Shown here piece after piece: positions 48,965 to 58,545 of a DNA stretch of 64,000 bases. The stretch comes from Intestinimonas timonensis. Its GTDB lineage: Bacteria; Bacillota; Clostridia; Oscillospirales; Oscillospiraceae. The position numbers and the translations under genes are program-made. The notes beneath the pieces were generated by a model. It saw nothing but the letters and a program-made list of their open reading frames with translations. It did no database searches and was not told the DNA's origin. How positions within the stretch are numbered: position 1 is the stretch's first letter; each line of letters opens with the position of its first letter. The stretch lies in contig NZ_LR130816.1 of assembly GCF_900626145.1 (NCBI RefSeq), forward strand, positions 1,130,505 to 1,194,504, in the 5' to 3' direction.

Positions 48965-51541
48965 ATGATTTTGCACAAGGAGCAATTTGATATTACGGGA
49001 ATGACCTGCTCGGCATGTTCTTCCAGAATCGAAAAGAGTGTAGCAAAGCTGCCCGGAATACAAGAAGTTTCTGTTAATCTGTTGAAAAACAGTATGGTTG
49101 CTTCTTATGATGAATCGGTTCTGGACACAGCGGGAATCGTTCAGGCTGTTGAAAAGGCCGGATATGGGGCGCTTCCCAAAACTTCTTCTGGAATCCAGAA
49201 TAAGAGCCGTACAGAAAACCGGACAACAAAACCGGAGGTCAGTACGGCCCAGGCAGAATATAAGAAAATGAAGCAACGGCTGCTGTTGTCTGCGCTTTTC
49301 ACGATCCCATTGTTCTATATTTCAATGGGGCACATGATGGGCTGGCCTCTGCCCGGCTTTTTGCTGGGGATGGAAAATGCCATGACTTTTGCTTTCACGC
49401 AGTTTCTTCTGGTGATTCCAGTAATATTTATCAATTTCAAGTATTATCGGGTAGGCTTTAAGACGCTATTTCATGGATCGCCGAATATGGATTCTCTGAT
49501 AGCGATAGGTTCCAGCGCGGCAGCGGTTTACGGCATTTATGCGATTTACAAGATTGGAATTGGTTTAGGGCATGGGGATATGGCAACGGTTCACAGCTTT
49601 ATGATGGACCTCTATTTTGAATCGGCTGGCATGATCCTGACCCTTATCACATTGGGTAAGACATTGGAGGCGCGCGCAAAAGGCAAGACTTCGGATGCGA
49701 TTACCAAATTGATGAACCTGGCTCCAAAAACCGCAATGGTAGAGCGGGACGGACTTGAAATCCAGATTCCCGCCTCCGAAGTCCAGTTGGGAGAAACGCT
49801 GATTGTAAAAGCTGGTGAATCCATTCCAGTGGATGGTATTCTCCTGGAAGGTTTTTCATCAGTAGATGAATCTGCACTGACCGGTGAGAGTATTCCGGTT
49901 GAAAAGCATATAGGCGATAAGGTAATTGGCGCCACGATCAACAAATCCGGCTATTTCAAAATGCAGGCCACAAAAGTAGGCGACGATACCACGCTTGCAC
50001 AGATTGTCCGGCTGGTAGATGATGCGACCAGCTCAAAAGCGCCGATTGCGAAACTGGCAGATAAAGTCAGCGGCGTATTTGTGCCGGTGGTTATCACTAT
50101 CGCGTTGGCCGCTATGGTCGTTTGGTTATTGGCTGGGTATGGTTTGGAATTTGCTTTATCTATTGCCATTTCTGTATTGGTTATTTCCTGCCCTTGTGCC
50201 CTGGGACTTGCAACTCCCACAGCAATCATGGTAGGGACTGGAAAGGGAGCAACAAACGGCATTTTAATCAAATCGGCGGAGGCGCTGGAAACTGCACATG
50301 GTATCAATACGGTTGTTTTAGACAAGACGGGAACGATTACCCAGGGTACTCCTGTTGTTACAAACATGATGTGCAGGGACGACACACGCCAGAAAGAATT
50401 ACTTCAAATCGCGGCGTCTCTGGAAAAGTTATCGGAACATCCTCTTGCGGATGCTATCGTTTCGGAGGCTGAAAAAGAAGGACTTGCGTTCCTTCCGGTC
50501 AGTGATTTTCGCCAGATTCCCGGACAAGGTATTACCGGCCAGATTGAAGGAGATATTTGTCTGGCCGGCAATCGGAGGCTGTTAGAAGCAAATGGGATTC
50601 AAGGCGGCGCATTACAGCAGCTTGGAGAGGCTATGGCCGAAGATGGAAAAACACCGCTGTTCTTTGCCCGTGCGGGTCGGCTCATTGGCGTAATTGCCGT
50701 AGCGGATGTAGTAAAACCGACCAGCAGGCAGGCCATTCAGGAATTGTCCGCGCTGGGGCTGGAAGTCGTTATGCTGACCGGCGATAATGCAAAAACAGCG
50801 GAGGCAATTAGGCGTCAGGTTGGCGTTGACCGTGTAGTGGCAGAAGTTTTTCCGCAGGATAAAGAGAAAGAAATCCGCCGTTTACAGGATGCCGGGAAAA
50901 AAGTGGCAATGGTCGGTGACGGAATCAATGATGCTCCGGCACTTGCCAGAGCAGATGTCGGTATTGCGATTGGGGCCGGAACAGACGTTGCTATTGAGTC
51001 AGCGGATATTGTACTGATGAAAAGCGATCTTCTGGATGTTTCTACGGCAATCCAGCTCAGCAAGGCGGTGATCCGCAATATCAAACAGAATCTTTTTTGG
51101 GCGTTTATCTACAACATCATCGGAATCCCTGTTGCTGCGGGTGTATTCTTCATTCCGTTTGCCTTGAAACTGAATCCGATGATCGGAGCTTTTGCTATGA
51201 GCTTTAGCTCTGTGTTCGTGGTAACAAATGCTCTGCGGCTGCGGTGGTTTAAGCCCAAACATATTTCCCGTGATGAAAATATCATGGAAGATCAGACAGT
51301 TATTGTAGAAAAAAGTAAAGGAGAAATTCAAATGGAAAAGACATTGAGCATTGAAGGTATGGTGTGCATGAATTGCGTAAAGCATGTGGATAAGGCACTG
51401 CGGGAAATTCCGGGTGTCCAGAGTGTAGAGGTGGACCTGGGAAATAAGTCCGCGCAGGTGCAGTTGAATCAGGACGTGCCTGATGCTGTGTTGAAGGCTG
51501 CCGTTGAAGATGCCGGTTACGAAGTAATCGGCGTGCGGTAA
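48965..51541 (+). CDS. copA: Copper-exporting P1B-ATPase with fused CopZ-like domain
   Basis: An 858-residue Cu(I) exporter. N-terminal HMA domain ([19 protein letters not shown], CxxC), eight membrane helices with the CPC motif in [15 protein letters not shown], phosphorylation site [10 protein letters not shown], hinge [20 protein letters not shown], and a C-terminal second HMA domain ([20 protein letters not shown]). The C-terminal part has its own ribosome site and ATG at 51332. GAAGGG abuts ATG 48965; TTG 48971 has better spacing. CsoR follows 6 bp downstream. Confidence 0.93.
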   Translation: MILHKEQFDITGMTCSACSSRIEKSVAKLPGIQEVSVNLLKNSMVASYDESVLDTAGIVQAVEKAGYGALPKTSSGIQNKSRTENRTTKPEVSTAQAEYKKMKQRLLLSALFTIPLFYISMGHMMGWPLPGFLLGMENAMTFAFTQFLLVIPVIFINFKYYRVGFKTLFHGSPNMDSLIAIGSSAAAVYGIYAIYKIGIGLGHGDMATVHSFMMDLYFESAGMILTLITLGKTLEARAKGKTSDAITKLMNLAPKTAMVERDGLEIQIPASEVQLGETLIVKAGESIPVDGILLEGFSSVDESALTGESIPVEKHIGDKVIGATINKSGYFKMQATKVGDDTTLAQIVRLVDDATSSKAPIAKLADKVSGVFVPVVITIALAAMVVWLLAGYGLEFALSIAISVLVISCPCALGLATPTAIMVGTGKGATNGILIKSAEALETAHGINTVVLDKTGTITQGTPVVTNMMCRDDTRQKELLQIAASLEKLSEHPLADAIVSEAEKEGLAFLPVSDFRQIPGQGITGQIEGDICLAGNRRLLEANGIQGGALQQLGEAMAEDGKTPLFFARAGRLIGVIAVADVVKPTSRQAIQELSALGLEVVMLTGDNAKTAEAIRRQVGVDRVVAEVFPQDKEKEIRRLQDAGKKVAMVGDGINDAPALARADVGIAIGAGTDVAIESADIVLMKSDLLDVSTAIQLSKAVIRNIKQNLFWAFIYNIIGIPVAAGVFFIPFALKLNPMIGAFAMSFSSVFVVTNALRLRWFKPKHISRDENIMEDQTVIVEKSKGEIQMEKTLSIEGMVCMNCVKHVDKALREIPGVQSVEVDLGNKSAQVQLNQDVPDAVLKAAVEDAGYEVIGVR
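51317..51334 (+). promoter_or_regulatory. Internal ribosome-binding site and start for a free CopZ
   Basis: AAAGGAG (51317-51323), 8-nt spacer and in-frame ATG (51332) inside copA. Initiation here would yield a 69-residue protein identical to the C-terminal HMA domain, the size of a CopZ copper chaperone. Confidence 0.55.
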
Positions 51542-51547
51542 GCGCCT

Positions 51548-51811
51548 ATGAAAGCACAGAAAGGCGATATATCTCACAAGCTGAAAATTGCACGGGGGCA
51601 GTTGGATGGGATTTTACAAATGGTTGACGAAGATCGTTACTGTGTAGATATTTCCAACCAGATTTTAGCGACCCAGGCCCTACTCAGAAGCGCCAATCAG
51701 CAAATTTTGCAAGCCCATATCCGAACCTGTGTCCGCGAGGCATTACAGACGGACACTGACAATCCAAAGCTGGAAGAAGCATTGAAATTGCTTGAAAAAA
51801 TGATGCAGTAG
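51548..51811 (+). CDS. csoR: CsoR-family copper-sensing repressor
   Basis: An 87-residue helical repressor with the Cu(I) ligands Cys32, His57 and Cys61 (RYCVDISNQILATQALLRSA and ILQAHIRTCV). It normally represses copA/copZ until copper binds. Placed directly after copA, so it is probably autoregulated in the same operon. A terminator follows. Confidence 0.92.
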   Translation: MKAQKGDISHKLKIARGQLDGILQMVDEDRYCVDISNQILATQALLRSANQQILQAHIRTCVREALQTDTDNPKLEEALKLLEKMMQ

Positions 51812-51817
51812 CAATTT

Positions 51818-51853
51818 GGAGCGGGCAGCGTAAATTCCTCCCGCTCCATTTTT
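51818..51853 (+). terminator. Terminator after csoR
   Basis: GGAGCGGG (51818-51825) pairs with CCCGCTCC (51840-51847), then ATTTTT. Confidence 0.82.
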
Positions 51854-51910
51854 GTTCCGTTTGGATTGGCATTTCTCCAATTAGGAGCGTACAAAACAAA
51901 GCAAATCTTA

Positions 51911-51938
51911 TATACTTTAAGTGGTTAGACATGGCTAA
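51911..51938 (+). promoter_or_regulatory. Promoter region with DtxR-type box before MATE-feoA-feoB
   Basis: TATACT (51911-51916) is followed by TTAGACATGGCTAA (51925-51938), a near-palindrome close to half-sites used by DtxR-family iron or manganese repressors. No good -35 box is seen. Its placement ahead of ferrous iron transport genes supports metal control. Confidence 0.45.
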
Positions 51939-51964
51939 TGAATTTAGACCAGGAGGAATAAGTG

Positions 51965-53338
51965 ATGAAACAGGCACTTGATACAAGAACAAAACTTTTA
52001 ACAAAAAGTCCCTGGCCGCTTATGATAGAACTTAGCATACCTGCGGTTCTTGGTATGGTGGTTGTTGGACTTTATAACATGATGGATTCCATCTTTGTAG
52101 GCCAGATGGTAGGCGACGTACAGATGGGCGCCATATCGGTATCTTATCCATTTACTTTGATAAACGCAGGATCGGCGGCAATGATCGGCGTGGGCTCTGC
52201 TTCGGTATTGTCCCGTGCCATTGGTAAGAAAGACGAAAATACCATTAAGAAGATCATGGGCAACCTCGTTGCAATGATTCTGCTGTTGTCCGTCATTTAT
52301 ACGGTTGTGGGTATGGTGTTTACCCGTCAGCTTCTGTCTTTGGCCGGAGCCAGTGACAATATTCTGAACTATGCTGAAAAATATCTGCGGATTGTTTTTG
52401 CGGGTTCTCTATTCGTGAATTTCTTCCAAAGTGCTAATATGGTAATCCGCGGGGAAGGCCAGCTCAAAAAGGCTATGACAATCATTGCCAGCGGCGCTAT
52501 TTTGAATATTATTCTGGACCCGATTTTTATTAAGATTCTAAATCCCTACGGTATGGGTATTGAGGCCGCCGCTTATGCAACAATCCTTTCCCAATTTATC
52601 CAGGCTGCTGTTACTTTGTGGTATTTCAAAAAGAAAAGCCCTCATGTGAAAATTGGGCGTATTCGCATTGATGGTGAATTGCTTCCCCAGGTTCTTTCCG
52701 TTGGCGTGTCTGCCCTTCTGATGCAGATTTTGACTTTGGTACAGCAGACAGTAATTTATCGTGTAGCCTCTAATTATGGCGGTGAGACTTCACAGCTTCT
52801 TTTGGGCGCGGCACTTCGTTTTTGGAATTTTTCGTTTGTACCTCTGTGGGGTATCAGCCAGGGATTCCAGCCAGCCGCCGGCACGAACTATGGTGCAAAG
52901 GACTATGACCGTGTAAAAACACTGACCCGTGTTTTCATTATCGCAGCAACAATATTGTCTCTGGTATTCTATATTCCGGTTGAACTGTTCCCGGACAAAA
53001 TTTTGTCCATGTTCCTGACAACGCCGGGTATTGCCGCATCGGGAGCTACGAATTTCCGTATCATGTTCAGCACGTACATTTTACAGGGAAGTTTCCTGAT
53101 CGCTGTTACTTTGTTCCAGGCTTTAGGTAAAGCAAAGAAGGCAACCTGGCTGGTATTGTTCCGTCAGATCATTTTGTTTATTCCGCTTTGTGTGGTTCTG
53201 CCGATGATCGGCGGTATGGGTATCCGTGGTGTCTGGCTGGCGATTGCTCTGACGGATGCAATTCTGGTTGTCATTACTATTTCCATGATGCTTTACGAAT
53301 TTCGCAGGATGCCGGCAACTTTGAATGTAAAGCGATAG
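51965..53338 (+). CDS. MATE-family efflux transporter
   Basis: A 457-residue protein with 12 hydrophobic segments and MATE hallmarks (PLMIELSIPAVLGMVVVGLY NMMDSIFVGQMV in the first repeat; a related pattern near 245 in the second). MATE proteins export cationic drugs or metabolites with Na+ or H+. AGGAGG lies 8 nt before ATG 51965. It is 11 bp upstream of feoA, so it may be part of the iron operon. Confidence 0.9.
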   Translation: MKQALDTRTKLLTKSPWPLMIELSIPAVLGMVVVGLYNMMDSIFVGQMVGDVQMGAISVSYPFTLINAGSAAMIGVGSASVLSRAIGKKDENTIKKIMGNLVAMILLLSVIYTVVGMVFTRQLLSLAGASDNILNYAEKYLRIVFAGSLFVNFFQSANMVIRGEGQLKKAMTIIASGAILNIILDPIFIKILNPYGMGIEAAAYATILSQFIQAAVTLWYFKKKSPHVKIGRIRIDGELLPQVLSVGVSALLMQILTLVQQTVIYRVASNYGGETSQLLLGAALRFWNFSFVPLWGISQGFQPAAGTNYGAKDYDRVKTLTRVFIIAATILSLVFYIPVELFPDKILSMFLTTPGIAASGATNFRIMFSTYILQGSFLIAVTLFQALGKAKKATWLVLFRQIILFIPLCVVLPMIGGMGIRGVWLAIALTDAILVVITISMMLYEFRRMPATLNVKR

Positions 53339-53349
53339 GAGGTATGTAT

Positions 53350-53565
53350 ATGTACCTTTGTGATGGAAGTATTGGAAATGATTACAAGGTAACGGATATT
53401 AAGCTGCCTACAAATATCGAAAAACGGTTGGAGGCATTGGGGATGACCCGTGGGACTACCGTTACCGTTTTGAACAGTAAGAGCAAAGGGGTTCTGATTG
53501 TTAAGGTAAGAGGGACCCGGTTTGCCTTTGGGCGTAACATTACAAAAAATATATTCGTGAGGTAA
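53350..53565 (+). CDS. feoA: FeoA family ferrous iron transport protein
   Basis: A 71-residue SH3-like FeoA protein (DYKVTDIKLPTNIEKRLEAL GMTRGTTVTVLNSKSKGVLI). It supports FeoB. ATG 53350 is preferred to ATG 53344 because AGGAGG ends 7 nt before it. The feoB start lies 6 bp after the stop. Confidence 0.88.
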   Translation: MYLCDGSIGNDYKVTDIKLPTNIEKRLEALGMTRGTTVTVLNSKSKGVLIVKVRGTRFAFGRNITKNIFVR

Positions 53566-53571
53566 ATTCCG

Positions 53572-55611
53572 ATGGGAGAAAACTTGACTATCGGTTTCAT
53601 CGGAAATCCAAACTGCGGGAAAACGACACTTTTCAACGCTTATACAGGTGCAAACCTGAAAGTGGCAAACTGGCCGGGTGTTACCGTTGAAAAAGTGGAA
53701 GGTGCCATTAAAGACCATGATATGAACATTCGTCTGGTCGATCTTCCGGGCACATACAGCCTGACCTCCTATACAATGGAGGAACAGGTGTCCAGGCAGT
53801 TTATACTAAGTGATGAAGTCGATGTAATTATTGACGTTGCGGATGCCTCTGCTCTGGAGCGAAACTTATATCTGACGCTGCAGCTTTTGGAGCTGGGCAA
53901 ACCGGTTGTGCTGGCGCTGAACATGATGGATATTGTGGAGAAGCGCGGCATGGAAATTGATACACACAGGCTGCCGGAAATGCTGGGGATTCCCGTTATT
54001 CCGGTTTCGGCCAGAAAGCGGACGGGGCTGGATGTGCTGCTCCATGCGGCGGCACATCATAAAGACTGCAAGGACCCGGATTGCTTAATTCATCATCATA
54101 AATATAAACCGAAGCATAGACACGACCATCATTCGGAGTATGCTATGGTTTACAGTGATGCCATTGAGGACAAGATTGACCTTATCATGGCAGAACTAAA
54201 AAGAAAATATCCTGATTTGACAAATTACCGCTGGCACGCGATCAAGTTATTAGAGCAGGATCAGGAAATCACAAAACGCTATCCGGTTGATTTGCCGGAT
54301 GTGCTTGACCGGAACTATGAATCGGACATTATCAACGAGAAGTACGATTTTATTCAGGAGATCATCAATGAAGTGCTGGTGAATAAAGACCGGCAGGATG
54401 CGTTGACTGAAAAAGTGGACCGGGTATTGACACACCGTATATGGGGAATCCCTATTTTTCTCGGTATTATGGCGGTGGTATTCTTTCTGACCTTTACAAT
54501 CGGTGATTGGTTAAAAGGATATTTTGAAATGGGCGTTGAAGGTCTGTCAGAGCTGGTAAACAACGGATTGATTGCCGTGGGCGTCAATGAAGTATTGCGC
54601 TCGCTTTTGGTGGACGGAATCATAGCCGGTGTCGGTGGTATTCTGACATTTCTTCCTAACATTTTTATTCTGTTTCTGGCATTGGCCTTTTTGGAGGACA
54701 GCGGCTATATGGCCCGTGTCGCTTATGTTATGGAAGGGATTATGAGCAAGCTGGGACTGGCTGGCAGGGCATTTATTCCCATGATTTTAGGGTTTGGCTG
54801 TACTGTGCCAGCAATCATGGCGTCCAGGGCATTAGAAAACCGGCGGGATCGGTTTAAGGTCATGCTGATTACTCCGTTTATGAGTTGCAGCGCCCGACTG
54901 CCGATCTACATACTATTTGCTGAAATGTTCTTTGCGGATAAGGCAATGTTGGTGGCGTATTCCATGTATCTGATTGGTTTGGTGGTTGCTATCTTGGTAG
55001 CAGCAGTTATTCATTTGATAGATCGGAAAAAGTCAGAGAATTATCTGCTGATTGAATTGCCGGAGTATAAAGCCCCCAGCAGCCGTACCGTGGCAATTTA
55101 TGTGTGGGAAAAGATCAAGGACTATCTTACAAAAGCCGGTACTACTATTTTTGTGGCGTCTATCGCTATGTGGGTTATCCTTAATTTTGGACCGCATGGA
55201 TATACAACGGAAATGGCAGAGAGTTTTGGCGCTATCTTAGGTCATTGGCTGGTTCCGTTCTTTGCCCCGATTGGTCTTGGATTCTGGCAGATAGCGGTAG
55301 CTCTGATTGCCGGTATTTCTGCAAAAGAAGTTGTTGTGTCGAGCTGTGCCGTTCTCTTTGGTGTACCTAATATCAACTCAGGGGCCGGGATGAATACACT
55401 GGTAGGTATTTTGGGCGCTTCTGGTTTTGGACAGCTCAATGCGATCTGCCTTATGGTATTTTGCTTGCTGTATATTCCATGCGCAGCAGCATTGGCTACA
55501 ATCCGTAAGGAATCAGGCAGCACAAAGTGGATGCTGTTTTCGGCTGTATTCCAGTTGGCAGTTGCATGGCTCGTCACATTTGCTATTTATCAGATTGGAT
55601 CACTACTATAA
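53572..55611 (+). CDS. feoB: Ferrous iron transporter B
   Basis: A 679-residue Fe(II) permease: G domain with GNPNCGKTTLFN (G1), WPGVTVEKVEG, DLPGTYSL (G3) and LNMMD (G4), a helical insertion with an unusual His-rich run (HHHKYKPKHRHDHH, about residues 174-187), then the membrane domain with two Gate motifs (FGCTVPAIMASR; SCSARLPIYILF). It imports ferrous iron under anaerobic conditions. The His-rich loop may bind metal. Confidence 0.93.
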   Translation: MGENLTIGFIGNPNCGKTTLFNAYTGANLKVANWPGVTVEKVEGAIKDHDMNIRLVDLPGTYSLTSYTMEEQVSRQFILSDEVDVIIDVADASALERNLYLTLQLLELGKPVVLALNMMDIVEKRGMEIDTHRLPEMLGIPVIPVSARKRTGLDVLLHAAAHHKDCKDPDCLIHHHKYKPKHRHDHHSEYAMVYSDAIEDKIDLIMAELKRKYPDLTNYRWHAIKLLEQDQEITKRYPVDLPDVLDRNYESDIINEKYDFIQEIINEVLVNKDRQDALTEKVDRVLTHRIWGIPIFLGIMAVVFFLTFTIGDWLKGYFEMGVEGLSELVNNGLIAVGVNEVLRSLLVDGIIAGVGGILTFLPNIFILFLALAFLEDSGYMARVAYVMEGIMSKLGLAGRAFIPMILGFGCTVPAIMASRALENRRDRFKVMLITPFMSCSARLPIYILFAEMFFADKAMLVAYSMYLIGLVVAILVAAVIHLIDRKKSENYLLIELPEYKAPSSRTVAIYVWEKIKDYLTKAGTTIFVASIAMWVILNFGPHGYTTEMAESFGAILGHWLVPFFAPIGLGFWQIAVALIAGISAKEVVVSSCAVLFGVPNINSGAGMNTLVGILGASGFGQLNAICLMVFCLLYIPCAAALATIRKESGSTKWMLFSAVFQLAVAWLVTFAIYQIGSLL

Positions 55612-55627
55612 CAAAGGAGTTGTGTAA

Positions 55628-55714
55628 ATGAAGAAATTGTTTTGGTCTTTGGCAGTTATTACGGTTTTGGTTTCTGCTGTATGGTGCCTGATGAATCGTA
55701 GGCAGGATTCTTGA
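55628..55714 (+). CDS. Very small membrane peptide after feoB
   Basis: A 28-residue ORF (MKKLFWSLAVITVLVSAVWC, then a short polar tail) with AAAGGAG before the ATG. It has one membrane helix. Short ORFs of this type occur after feoB in Firmicutes; function unknown. Confidence 0.5.
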   Translation: MKKLFWSLAVITVLVSAVWCLMNRRQDS

Positions 55715-55738
55715 TAACAGGCAAGAAAGGAGTATGGA

Positions 55739-55882
55739 ATGGTTCTGACAATCGTGATCGTTGCTGCAATAGCTATTTACGCAATCTGGGCTGTTCGGAA
55801 AGTTCGAAGGGATCACAAGAACGGTTCGTGCTGCGGCGGCAGTTGTTCCGGCTGTGCCGGCAGAGAATATTGCAGTAAATAA
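55739..55882 (+). CDS. FeoB-associated Cys-rich membrane protein
   Basis: A 47-residue protein with an N-terminal helix (VLTIVIVAAIAIYAIWAV) and a cysteine-rich tail (GSCCGGSCSGCAGREYC), matching the FeoB-associated Cys-rich family. AAAGGAG precedes the ATG. Likely a membrane partner of FeoB, replacing FeoC. Last gene of the iron operon; a terminator follows. Confidence 0.82.
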   Translation: MVLTIVIVAAIAIYAIWAVRKVRRDHKNGSCCGGSCSGCAGREYCSK

Positions 55883-55890
55883 ATCGCTTA

Positions 55891-55924
55891 GGAGCCAGTG
55901 CTTTTTCTGAAAGTGCTGGCTCCC
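55891..55924 (+). terminator. Terminator of the iron operon
   Basis: GGAGCCAGTGCTTT (55891-55904) pairs with AAAGTGCTGGCTCC (55910-55923) with near-perfect complementarity. The T-run is weak. Confidence 0.65.
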
Positions 55925-56000
55925 CCTATTTGCACTGTGGACATTTTTGCGTTATAATTTCCGATTGGAGTGATAATCCTTCTGATTGGAGCGGTGCAAA

Positions 56001-57047
56001 GTGAAGAAAACCTTTATAATAAAAAATGCCAGTAAAAAGCTGGCAGAACAGATCAACAATACAGGAATGATAGAAAGGACTGCTATGAGTACAGACCCGG
56101 TTACAAATTCAAAGGGGTTGTCTGCGGTCATTCCAAAAGATAATGATGGTTACTGTACTGTCTATAAAATGGATTGTACGGATGGGCTTGGCTTAATGAC
56201 GGTTTATCAGGTCTACCCTGGCATCCAGGTTATTTACAATGATTTTGAAGCTACAAGCTGTGAATGGGATGGAAATTTTGATACAAACATCCTGGAAATC
56301 AACCATTGCCGGGAAGGGCGGGAAGGCTGCCGCCTTTTGAGTGGTTCGTGTCTGTATCTTGGAGAGGGCGATATGTCTATCCATGCAATGGACAACTGCT
56401 CACCTGAAATGTCTTTCCCGCTAAAACATTATCGTGGAATATCCGTAGTGATTAACCTTAATACGGTAGCGGAAAATCCACCTGAAATTCTTTCTGAAAG
56501 CGGCATTGATATTCTGGATTTTAAGGGAAAATTCTGCGCTGACGGAAACTGTTTTATCATGCGGGCAAAAAATGAGATTGAGCATATCTTCTCTGAATTA
56601 TATTCTGTACCGGACTTTTTGCAGAAATCCTATTTTAAGCTCAAAGTTCAGGAATTGCTTTTGTTCCTCAGCGTGATAGATGTCTCAAAGGAAAAACAGC
56701 GGGAGCAATATACGGCACCGCAAGTAGAGATTGTAAAAGAGATTCATCAGAAGTTGGTTTCCAATTTGCAGGAGAGGCCCACGATTGAGCAGCTTTCAAA
56801 AGAATTCCTTATCAATACTGCAACACTGAAAAATACATTTAAGGGAATCTACGGGCAGCCCATTGGAACCTATATGAAAGAGTACCGTATTAGACAAGCT
56901 GCTGTACTGCTTCGGCAGACACAGGCGACAATAGCAGAAATTGCCAATCAGGTCGGATACGAAAACCAGAGCAAATTTGCGACTGCGTTTCGAGATGTTA
57001 TGATGATCTCGCCGGCTGAATACCGAAAGCAAAATATTGGCGAATAG
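56001..57047 (+). CDS. AraC-family transcriptional regulator
   Basis: A 348-residue regulator with a large N-terminal sensing domain (cupin-like, FDTNILEINHCREGREGC) and a C-terminal AraC helix-turn-helix pair (TIEQLSKEFLINTATLKNTF, ATIAEIANQVGYENQSKFAT). In this AraC subgroup the genes often sit beside siderophore or iron uptake systems, which fits the feo operon upstream. GGAG lies 9 nt before GTG 56001. Confidence 0.87.
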   Translation: MKKTFIIKNASKKLAEQINNTGMIERTAMSTDPVTNSKGLSAVIPKDNDGYCTVYKMDCTDGLGLMTVYQVYPGIQVIYNDFEATSCEWDGNFDTNILEINHCREGREGCRLLSGSCLYLGEGDMSIHAMDNCSPEMSFPLKHYRGISVVINLNTVAENPPEILSESGIDILDFKGKFCADGNCFIMRAKNEIEHIFSELYSVPDFLQKSYFKLKVQELLLFLSVIDVSKEKQREQYTAPQVEIVKEIHQKLVSNLQERPTIEQLSKEFLINTATLKNTFKGIYGQPIGTYMKEYRIRQAAVLLRQTQATIAEIANQVGYENQSKFATAFRDVMMISPAEYRKQNIGE

Positions 57048-57098
57048 ATATATTGTCAAAACGATACTGTCAGATGGGGTTGATTGCAGATAAGCAAG

Positions 57099-57134
57099 AC
57101 CAGTGGGTAAGACTTATTTATCCACTGGTTTTTT
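57099..57134 (+). terminator. Rho-independent terminator after the AraC gene
   Basis: ACCAGTGG (57099-57106) and CCACTGGT (57122-57129) form a perfect stem followed by TTTTTT. Confidence 0.88.
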
Positions 57135-57160
57135 CTATCTAACGCGGGAGGTGATGACAT

Positions 57161-57658
57161 GGGAAATTAGCGGTATTTGACTTATCTGAGAATGGCAGAC
57201 AGATTGGCGAAAAGCTCTTTGTTTTGCTTAATGTGGACCAACAGCAGGAAATGATAGATTTTGCTCTTGAAGTAAAACAACGAGGGGGATTTATCGCTGA
57301 TATGTCGCATATTATCTCTGCTATCGGACAAAAAGCCGACGGACAGCCCTTAACAGAAATTCGGGAAGGAGATTTATACCTTTGCTTGGAACACCGTCAT
57401 GTATCTGTCCGCGAACAGGAAATTGCCCTTACAGTAAAAGAGTTTGACATTCTTGCATTGCTTATAATGAATCCCAAACGTGTATTTACCTATGAACTTA
57501 TTACTGATTTGGTCTGGAATGAGGATTACACTTACTATTCTCGAAAGGCCATTAACAATCATGTGAGCAATCTGCGAAAAAAGCTAAAAATCAGACCTGA
57601 TGATCCTGATTACATTAAAAGCGTTACCGGAATCGGATATAAATTTGCATTACCATGA
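57161..57658 (+). CDS. Winged-helix (Trans_reg_C) regulator with damaged start
   Basis: The frame open from 57158 encodes GKLAVFDLSENGRQIGEKLF, a middle region and a C-terminal OmpR-type winged helix (VFTYELITDLVWNEDYTYYS, NNHVSNLRKKLKIRPDDPDY). There is no receiver domain with phosphorylatable Asp. The strong site GGGAGGTGA with ATG 57159 reads a different frame that stops after three codons; the family-like frame has no standard start until TTG 57224. A frameshift at the start, or use of the internal TTG, must be assumed. Confidence 0.7.
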   Translation, partial: GKLAVFDLSENGRQIGEKLFVLLNVDQQQEMIDFALEVKQRGGFIADMSHIISAIGQKADGQPLTEIREGDLYLCLEHRHVSVREQEIALTVKEFDILALLIMNPKRVFTYELITDLVWNEDYTYYSRKAINNHVSNLRKKLKIRPDDPDYIKSVTGIGYKFALP

Positions 57659-57703
57659 CAAGGCCGTTAGGAAGAAGCCTCTTTCCTAATGACCTTGTTT
57701 TTT
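57659..57703 (+). terminator. Terminator after the winged-helix regulator
   Basis: CAAGG..TTAGGAA (57659-57673) pairs with TTCCTAA..CCTTG (57683-57697), followed by TTTTTT. Confidence 0.85.
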
Positions 57704-57860
57704 GATTCCAACTATGTTGAATTTTATCAGAATTTGCGGTCGGCTTGGACAAAAACGGAATGCTTTTGGAAAGGTTCAAGTAATCTGCTCGTTATAATTT
57801 CTTCCCATAAGAGGCCAATAATAGATATTCCGTGCCTCTTTCGTGGGGAGGGGTGTGCGG

Positions 57861-57983
57861 ATGCTGCCAAAAGATACCGGACAGCCAAAATATTCTATTC
57901 TATATAATGCCCTATATGCCGTAATCCGTCTGTTATGGATTGCGGCATTTTTCAACTCGACAAGATTTGAGGTTTTTTTACAT
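57861..57983 (+). pseudogene. Possible 5' fragment of an ABC-type transporter gene
   Basis: ATG 57861 after GGGGAGGGG opens LPKDTGQPKYSILYNALYAV followed by hydrophobic residues. This resembles the N-terminus of multidrug ABC transporters in Clostridia. The frame then runs through a T-run and a terminator hairpin and overlaps the next gene, so only a fragment can be left. It marks a junction between cargo and the next element. Bases 57704-57860 show nothing recognisable. Confidence 0.3.
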
Positions 57984-57996
57984 GCCTTGATTTGGT

Positions 57997-58028
57997 GCGT
58001 ACCCATTGTTATATGGGTGCGCTTTTTT
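57997..58028 (+). terminator. Rho-independent terminator
   Basis: GCGTACCCAT (57997-58006) pairs with ATGGGTGCGC (58013-58022), one T-G pair, followed by TTTTTT. Confidence 0.8.
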
Positions 58029-58055
58029 GTATCTTGCGGCGATATTACCCCACAC

Positions 58056-58117
58056 TGCCGCTCCCCGCCCTCTGGTTTCGATTTGCCAGCTATCAACTCA
58101 AAAATCGAAATTGGAGG
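58056..58117 (+). promoter_or_regulatory. Leader hairpin and ribosome-binding site before sigma-4-like gene
   Basis: TGCCGCTCCCCGCC (58056-58069), as at 55-68, is followed by TTTCGATTT/AAATCGAAA (58076-58084, 58102-58110) and then TTGGAGGA. The order motif, hairpin, Shine-Dalgarno is the same as at 55-110, although the stem sequences differ. Confidence 0.5.
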
Positions 58118-58125
58118 ACACCCTA

Positions 58126-58545
58126 ATGAAAGAAATCAATTTGAGGGACTATTACCCTTTTTATACAACAGATATGATTGTGGAAGTGCCGGACGAGGTT
58201 GCCGATCTGCTCTATGAATACAAATTGAGTGAGGCAGCTCATTTCCTGCGTACATACCGGCACAAGGCTTATTTTTCACTGGACTATGACGAGAATGTGG
58301 AGCGGGATGCTCTGGTGATCGTGCTGACACCGGCGGAAATTCTGGAACAGGAAGAAGAAAATGCCCGGCTGTATCGGGCGGTTGCCATGCTGCCAGAGAA
58401 GCAGCGCAGCCGGATCAGCGCCCATTTCTTTCTTGGCATGAGCTTATCGGAAATTGCAAAGAGTGAGAATTCCGCTCCCAGCTCCGTGCATGAAGGAATC
58501 CAGCGGGGGCTTCGGCGCCTGAAAAAAATTCTGGAAGAAATTTAA
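58126..58545 (+). CDS. Sigma-70 region-4-like DNA-binding protein
   Basis: A 139-residue homolog of the genes at 631 and 1094: start MKEINLRDYYPFYTTDMIVE, helix-turn-helix MSLSEIAKSENSAPSSVHEG near residues 105-124. GGAGG precedes the ATG. Together with the small ORFs and the broken recombinase behind it, it represents the remnant of another TnpX-type element related to the one at the left end of the window. Confidence 0.75.
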   Translation: MKEINLRDYYPFYTTDMIVEVPDEVADLLYEYKLSEAAHFLRTYRHKAYFSLDYDENVERDALVIVLTPAEILEQEEENARLYRAVAMLPEKQRSRISAHFFLGMSLSEIAKSENSAPSSVHEGIQRGLRRLKKILEEI

